Positions 33,734-36,916 of a DNA stretch of 36,916 bases are shown here, piece after piece. Position 1 is the stretch's first letter; each line of letters starts with the position of its first letter. The stretch covers positions 1 to 36,916 of the forward strand of contig NZ_BDJC01000064.1 of NCBI RefSeq assembly GCF_002005565.1, given 5' to 3'. The notes beneath the pieces were generated by a model that saw only the letters and a list, made by a program, of their open reading frames with translations, was not told the origin of the DNA and made no database searches. This DNA comes from Streptomyces sp. JHA26 (GTDB lineage Bacteria; Actinomycetota; Actinomycetes; Streptomycetales; Streptomycetaceae). The position numbers and the translations under genes were made by a program.

Positions 33734-35473
33734 TCAGGCCGACTTCTCCTGCCAGCTCCGCAGCACGTACGCGAACTGTTCGCTCGTGGCCGCCCAGTCC
33801 TCGGCGGGGGCGGACATGTAGAGGGCGTACTCGACGCCGTCCCGGGACATGTACATCTCCTCGGCGGCGTGCCGCGGGCCGGGGAAGGGCGTGTCCTTCG
33901 CCAGCGCCGTCCAGGTGTACTCCCACCGGGCGCTGTCGCGGTCGCGGTACGTGGAGTGCTCCAGCGTCAGGCGCCGGTAGTCGACGAGCCGTTGGAGCTG
34001 CTGCTCCAGGTCGAGCTGGTGGGCGTACGGGTCGTCGAAGTCGGGCGCGGTGTCGACGGCTATGCGGACGAAGTGCTCGCCGCCGTCGGGGCTGTAGTCG
34101 ACCTGCCGCAGATCACCGCTGCCCTCGAGCTCCTCCCGCTCCCAGCCCGGGGGCAGGGAGAGGCCGAAACCCAGCGGGTCGTCGTGACGCACCCAGTCGG
34201 CCGGGACGGACCCCGTGGTCCCCCCGTCCGCGGAGGGGGTGCCGGACGCGGACGGGGAAGGGGAACCGGAGGCGGACGGGGTGGGCGTCCGGGTGACGGC
34301 GGCCCCCCGGTCCGTCTCCCGCCCCTCGTCCGACGCCTGGAGCAGCACGGCGGTGCCGCCGCCGACCAGGGCGGCGGCGACCACCAGGGCGAGCACCCGC
34401 AGGCGGCGCCGGGGACGTGCGGGAGCACCGCCCGGGGGACCGGCGGGCGGATACCCCATGGCCGGCGTGCCGCCGCCCGGCACGGCGCCCGCCGTCGGGC
34501 CCGTCGCCCGGTGGCCCACGGCCGTCGGGCCGGTCACCGGCGGATACGGCGTCCGCCCGGCCGCGCCCGCCGGCCCCGGGTGGGCCGGGGCCGGCGCGTG
34601 CCCGGTGCCCGAGTACTGCGTCGGGACGTACGCCTGGGCCGCGTTCGGGCGCCGCCCCTCGGCCGCCTCGGCGAGCAGCTGCTCGGTCTCGGTCACGCCG
34701 GGCCGTCCGGCCGGGTCCTTGCGCAGCAGGGCACTGATGACGGGCGCGAGCGGGCCGGCGTTCAGGGGTTCGGAGGCCTCTTCCTCGACGACCGCCTGCA
34801 TCGTGGACAGCGGCGAGGTGCGGCGGAACGGCGACCTGCCCTCCACCGCCGTGTACAGCGTCGCGCCGAGCGCCCACAGGTCGGAGGCGGGGCCGGGATC
34901 GTGGCCGCGCACCCGCTCCGGTGCCAGGTAGTCCACGGAGCCGACGACCTCACCGGTGCGGGTGATGGTGCTGTCGCCCTCGATCTGCGCGATGCCGAAG
35001 TCGGTGAGCAGCACCCGGCCGTCGTCGGCGAGCAGGACGTTGCCGGGCTTGACGTCGCGGTGCAGGACCCCGGCGGTGTGCGCGGCGCGCAGGGCGCGCA
35101 GCACCCACAGGCCGATGCGGGCCGCCTCCCGCGGCTCGACGTGCCCGTCGTCCTTGACCGCGTCGGCCAGTGAGCGGCCCTCGACCAGCTCCATCACGAT
35201 CCACGGCCGGCCGTCGTGTTCGAGGACGTCGTGCACGGTGACGACGGCCGAGTGGTTGATCCGCGCCGCCGCGCGCGCCTCGCTCCGGGTCCGCGCCAGC
35301 AGGATGGCCTGGTCGCTCTCGGAGACGTAGTGCGCGGCGGTCAACTCCTTGACGGCGACGGCCCGGTGGAGCACCTCGTCGTGGGCGCGCCACACCCGCC
35401 CCATGCCGCCGCTGCCGATGGACTCGCCGAGCCGGTAACGGCCCGCGACGAGCCGGCCCTGCATCTGATTCAC
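33734..35473 (-). CDS. Membrane-anchored Ser/Thr protein kinase 3
   Basis: A Hanks-type kinase of 579 residues, with kinase domain about 12-275: Gly loop IGSGGMG (19-25), Lys42, HRDVKPGN (138-145, Asp140), DFG (158-160), then VGSVDYLAPE. A Gly/Pro/Ala linker (about 285-352), one membrane helix (about 356-378), a Ser/Thr/Pro stalk and an extracytoplasmic domain of about 150 residues (LGFGLSLPPGWEREEL to FAYVLRSWQ) follow; this domain resembles the PsbP/Mog1-like fold rather than PASTA. GTG 35473 was chosen over ATG 35464 and over the long upstream frame; GCGGGGC is its only ribosome-site candidate. A TAGTCT -10-like hexamer (35503-35508) lies about 30 nt upstream. Confidence 0.92.
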   Translation of the reverse strand: MNQMQGRLVAGRYRLGESIGSGGMGRVWRAHDEVLHRAVAVKELTAAHYVSESDQAILLARTRSEARAAARINHSAVVTVHDVLEHDGRPWIVMELVEGRSLADAVKDDGHVEPREAARIGLWVLRALRAAHTAGVLHRDVKPGNVLLADDGRVLLTDFGIAQIEGDSTITRTGEVVGSVDYLAPERVRGHDPGPASDLWALGATLYTAVEGRSPFRRTSPLSTMQAVVEEEASEPLNAGPLAPVISALLRKDPAGRPGVTETEQLLAEAAEGRRPNAAQAYVPTQYSGTGHAPAPAHPGPAGAAGRTPYPPVTGPTAVGHRATGPTAGAVPGGGTPAMGYPPAGPPGGAPARPRRRLRVLALVVAAALVGGGTAVLLQASDEGRETDRGAAVTRTPTPSASGSPSPSASGTPSADGGTTGSVPADWVRHDDPLGFGLSLPPGWEREELEGSGDLRQVDYSPDGGEHFVRIAVDTAPDFDDPYAHQLDLEQQLQRLVDYRRLTLEHSTYRDRDSARWEYTWTALAKDTPFPGPRHAAEEMYMSRDGVEYALYMSAPAEDWAATSEQFAYVLRSWQEKSA

Positions 35474-35655
35474 GTTGCCCCGCAATGGTCTTGTCAAGGT
35501 CAGACTAGGGACCGGGCCCCGTTCGGGGAACGGGTGGGGTGGCCTGAAAACCACTCTGTGACGGTTGTCGCTTCCTGCGCCGGGAAGCAACCACCGGGGC
35601 GTTCACCACGTCGGCCGGTGGACGCCCGTGCGGTTCCCGTCCGCCTGACGCTTCG

Positions 35656-36916
35656 TCAACCCGTGTACCGGTACGTCGCCGACGCCTGTTCGTACAGCCG
35701 GGTCACCTCGTCGCGCTCCGCCTCCGGGCCGCGCACCTGCACCACGTGGTAGCGCCCGTCGATCAGCATCGCGACGTTGCGCACGTACAGTTCGCCCCCG
35801 TCGGCGCCGGTCCAGGTGAACTGCCCCTCGGCCATGGTCCGTCCGCCCACCTCGATGGTCTTCAGCCCCCCGGCGGTGGCCCAGCTGGAGGCACGGTACG
35901 GCGCCAACTCGGGCTCGCTGTCGCGCTGGTAGGCCATCGGGTCGGTGCCGAACTCGCCCGAGTCGTCCCGGCCGGGGACGACGACGAGCTCGAAGTCGCC
36001 CTTGGCGTAGACGACCTGGCCGCTGCCGTTGCGCGGCGTGCGGGTCCAGCCCTCGGCGACGGCGACCCGGAAGCCCTCCGGGTCCTCGCGCAGCGCGAAC
36101 CCGTCGGCGACGTCGGACCCGGTGGTCTGCGTCTCGGTGGACCCGGCCGACCCCGAGGGGCCGGATCCGCCCTCCGGCGACGGCGGTTCGGGCCGCGGTT
36201 CGCCGCCGGACTCGGGGGACCGCTCGGACGGCGCCCGGCTCGCCTCGGCGGCGGCGCCCGTCCGTTCGGGGGCGCCGGCGTCGCCGGTGTCGTCCTTCGG
36301 CATGAAGAACAGGGCGTACGCGACCGCCCCGGCCAGGGCGAGCAGGATCAGCAGGAGCAGTGTCCGGCCGAGGCTGCGCGGTGAACGGTCCGGCTCCGGC
36401 CGGCCCCTCTTGTGCCGTCCGTGGTGGGCGGGCAGCCCGGCGCGCCGCCGGCGCACCAGCTCGCCCCGGCGGCGCACGATGGGCAGCCTGCCGGCGTCGA
36501 CGGGCGGGGCCGCGACGACGTGCAGTCCGGCCTCCGGCTCGGGTGCCGAACGCACCAGGGAGCGCAGCCAGCCGCCCAGTTCCTCGAAGTCGATGCGCTC
36601 GGTGGGGTCCTGACGCAGCAACGACTCCACGACCGGCCGCAGCGGCCCGCACTCCTCGGCGAACGCCGGCGGCTCCGCGCACACGATCTGCACCAGCTCG
36701 GCGGTCGACTCCTCCGGGTAGGGCGCGTGCCCCTGCACGGCGCGGAAGAGCAGCGCGCCCAGCGCCCAGAGGTCGGTGGCGGGGCCGATGGGCGCGGCCA
36801 GCTGCCAGTTCTCGTGCACCGGCCCGGCCTGTTCCGGGGCCCAGCGCTCGGTCACGGGCCCGACCACGGCCATCCGGGCCTGCCGTGCCCGTTCGGCGGC
36901 GAGTGCGGTGCCCGGC
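35656..36916 (-). CDS. Ser/Thr protein kinase 4, C-terminal part (5'-truncated by window)
   Basis: The frame is open to the right edge, so the N-terminal lobe and catalytic loop lie outside; the ATG at 36873 is internal. The visible part has APEQ and DLWALGALLFRAVQG (C-lobe), a basic juxtamembrane region (RRRGELVRRRR), one membrane helix (about 168-190 counted from 36873), a Glu/Pro/Ser-rich stalk and an extracytoplasmic domain (DPEGFRVAVAEGWTR to SATYRYTG) that resembles those of kinases 1 and 3 in length and opening motif. 182 nt separate it from kinase 3. It cannot be judged whether the hidden catalytic residues are complete. Confidence 0.85.
   Translation of the reverse strand, partial: PGTALAAERARQARMAVVGPVTERWAPEQAGPVHENWQLAAPIGPATDLWALGALLFRAVQGHAPYPEESTAELVQIVCAEPPAFAEECGPLRPVVESLLRQDPTERIDFEELGGWLRSLVRSAPEPEAGLHVVAAPPVDAGRLPIVRRRGELVRRRRAGLPAHHGRHKRGRPEPDRSPRSLGRTLLLLILLALAGAVAYALFFMPKDDTGDAGAPERTGAAAEASRAPSERSPESGGEPRPEPPSPEGGSGPSGSAGSTETQTTGSDVADGFALREDPEGFRVAVAEGWTRTPRNGSGQVVYAKGDFELVVVPGRDDSGEFGTDPMAYQRDSEPELAPYRASSWATAGGLKTIEVGGRTMAEGQFTWTGADGGELYVRNVAMLIDGRYHVVQVRGPEAERDEVTRLYEQASATYRYTG

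Noticed and set aside
30914..35173. 1419-codon plus-strand open frame across the kinases
   Set aside because: It is the mirror of the kinase genes, a common artefact of high-GC third-position bias.

Overview
The window is a piece of an actinobacterial chromosome, almost certainly Streptomyces. GC is very high with strong third-position GC bias and frequent GTG starts. Many genes are recognisable Streptomyces core or genus-conserved genes: icmB, pcrA, guaA, an AroQ-type chorismate mutase, a DUF5691 protein, a PspC-linked two-component system, an XRE/DUF397/ATPase triad, a row of Hanks-type Ser/Thr kinases and an LAxTG sortase substrate. No phage genes, insertion sequences, CRISPR array, tRNA or rRNA were seen, so this reads as chromosomal core with lineage-specific insertions.

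Left part (1-11 kb): the C-terminal part of a DUF5691 protein; icmB (small subunit of isobutyryl-CoA mutase) ending in a near-ideal hairpin terminator; a secreted lipase-like alpha/beta hydrolase; a membrane-anchored M23 (LytM) endopeptidase with a long aromatic/Thr/Gly repeat region; the UvrD-family helicase pcrA; a TDT/TehA-like membrane protein overlapping tail-to-tail with a small membrane protein; and a secreted NlpC/P60 hydrolase with a coiled coil. Two peptidoglycan hydrolases and a secreted lipase suggest envelope remodelling and exoenzyme functions.

Middle (11-25 kb): a secreted PL1 pectate lyase behind a good promoter with a LacI-type palindrome at the transcription start; a winged-helix regulator with a zinc ribbon, whose short leader carries a terminator-like hairpin; an XRE-DUF5753/DUF397 pair divergent from an anti-sigma-like ATPase; a LuxR-type response regulator and PspC-fused histidine kinase divergent from a PspC/LiaF-like protein and a small membrane protein (probably an envelope-stress module); DoxX and a large membrane protein of unknown function; a DUF4429/SHOCT protein; a PPOX-family flavoprotein; and guaA.

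Right part (25-37 kb): a chorismate mutase preceded by what looks like a complete transcription attenuator (leaderless 23-codon peptide with clustered Phe/Tyr codons, pause hairpin, terminator hairpin), the most interesting element in the window; a 500-bp gap with several strong hairpins; an LAETG sortase-anchored surface protein; a two-gene unit of a GMC oxidoreductase with a four-Cys cluster and a succinate-semialdehyde-type aldehyde dehydrogenase, with a 16-bp perfect palindrome upstream; and four tandem membrane-anchored Ser/Thr kinases, the last cut by the window edge, at least three with related-looking non-PASTA extracytoplasmic domains.

All assignments come from reading motifs, lengths and context by eye; no database search was run.
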